Below are positions 4,992 through 5,377 of a DNA stretch of 5,377 bases, piece after piece. The translations under genes and the position numbers were made by a program. Location of the stretch: positions 1-5,377 of the forward strand of contig JALHUB010000252.1 of NCBI GenBank assembly GCA_022865685.1. Reading direction: 5' to 3'. Each line of letters opens with the position of its first letter. The stretch's first letter is position 1. The notes below the pieces were generated by a model. The model was not told where the DNA came from, ran no database searches, and worked only from the letters and a program-made list of their open reading frames with translations. The stretch comes from Dehalococcoidia bacterium. GTDB lineage: Bacteria; Chloroflexota; Dehalococcoidia; DSTF01; JALHUB01.

Positions 4992-5377
4992 ATGGCCACA
5001 AGAGCTCATCCAATGGGACAGGGAGAATTGACCGGCTGGCCGGCATTGGTCAGGCGGACGCATCTTGATAGGGTCTGGCTCGATGCGTTGCCCGAGAGCC
5101 TCGCGCAGTCGGTGATGGGTCCGTTTACGCTCCTGCTTCGGCTGACAATGGGCTGGATATTCCTCTGGTCGGGCATCGACAAGCTGGTGACGGATTTCAG
5201 CGCTTCGGGGTTCCTGGTCAACGGTACGCAGGGCCCGCTCGGCGACTGGTTCCAGAGCCTGGGCACGAATCAGGCAGCGCTGGACGTGATCAATCCACTG
5301 GTCATATGGGGGCAGGTACTGATCGGCGTGACGCTGGTGCTGGGTCTCTTCACAAGGGCCGGCCTATTCTGGGCGGC
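4992..5377 (+). CDS. DoxX/DoxD-like membrane protein, N-terminal part (3' truncated by window)
   Basis: The frame is open from ATG 4992 to the window end, giving 128 codons plus two bases. The first 40 residues are hydrophilic and cytosolic or amphipathic ('MATRAHPMGQGELTGWPALV'). A first membrane segment follows at about 43-62 ('LLLRLTMGWIFLWSGIDKL'), with the R-x-x-x-G-x-x-F-x-x-x-G-x-x-K pattern usual for the first helix of DoxX-family proteins. A loop with 'GPLGDWFQSLG' (81-91) precedes a second helix at about 99-120 ('INPLVIWGQVLIGVTLVLGL'), then 'FTRAGLFWA' starts the next. Relatives include the DoxD subunit of thiosulfate:quinone oxidoreductase and general DoxX redox-associated membrane proteins; the sequence cannot separate these. 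The start is fixed by AGGAGG at 4980-4985 and a promoter at 4917-4946. The rest of the protein, normally two more helices, lies outside. Confidence 0.8.
   Translation, partial: MATRAHPMGQGELTGWPALVRRTHLDRVWLDALPESLAQSVMGPFTLLLRLTMGWIFLWSGIDKLVTDFSASGFLVNGTQGPLGDWFQSLGTNQAALDVINPLVIWGQVLIGVTLVLGLFTRAGLFWA

Overview
The window is a GC-rich bacterial segment with tightly packed genes. It holds five complete genes and two genes cut by the window edges. The mix points to a high-GC environmental bacterium: a divergent class A beta-lactamase-fold protein, a non-HemE uroporphyrinogen-decarboxylase-like methyltransferase, YjbQ, a tandem NIPSNAP-like protein, a fumarylacetoacetate hydrolase (FAH) family enzyme and a DoxX-like membrane protein. 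A Chloroflexota lineage is my best guess, with Actinomycetota possible. This is inferred from gene content only; no rRNA or taxonomic marker is present.

Layout. (1) 1-600, +: C-terminal part of a beta-lactamase-like serine hydrolase. (2) 601-706: an intergenic stretch with a sigma70-type promoter and a strong ribosome binding site (RBS). (3) 707-3857, +: a probable four-gene operon. It runs URO-D/MtaA-like protein, class I SAM-dependent methyltransferase (ATGA overlap), YjbQ-family protein (41-nt gap), and tandem dimeric alpha/beta barrel protein (9-nt gap, RBS overlapping the upstream stop). (4) 3878-4813, -: an FAH-family hydrolase/isomerase/decarboxylase, convergent with the operon after only 20 nt. 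(5) 4814-4991: a 178-nt divergent regulatory region. (6) 4992-end, +: the N-terminal part of a DoxX/DoxD-like membrane protein.

How the genes may work together. The operon pairs a zinc-type methyl-transfer fold (URO-D/MtaA-like) with a SAM methyltransferase that is translationally coupled to it, followed by two small proteins of loosely known function. The adjacent FAH-family gene is typical of aromatic or keto-acid catabolism. A demethylation or degradation role for a methylated or aromatic compound is a reasonable hypothesis, but no gene fixes the substrate.

The most notable non-coding feature is the divergent region. Candidate promoters face away from each other, one for the FAH gene (-) and one for the DoxX gene (+). 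Three 11-bp direct repeats fill the space between the two -35 boxes. A 12-bp perfect palindrome covers the FAH -10 box, and a small inverted repeat could mask the DoxX Shine-Dalgarno. No tRNA, rRNA, CRISPR array or insertion sequence was seen.
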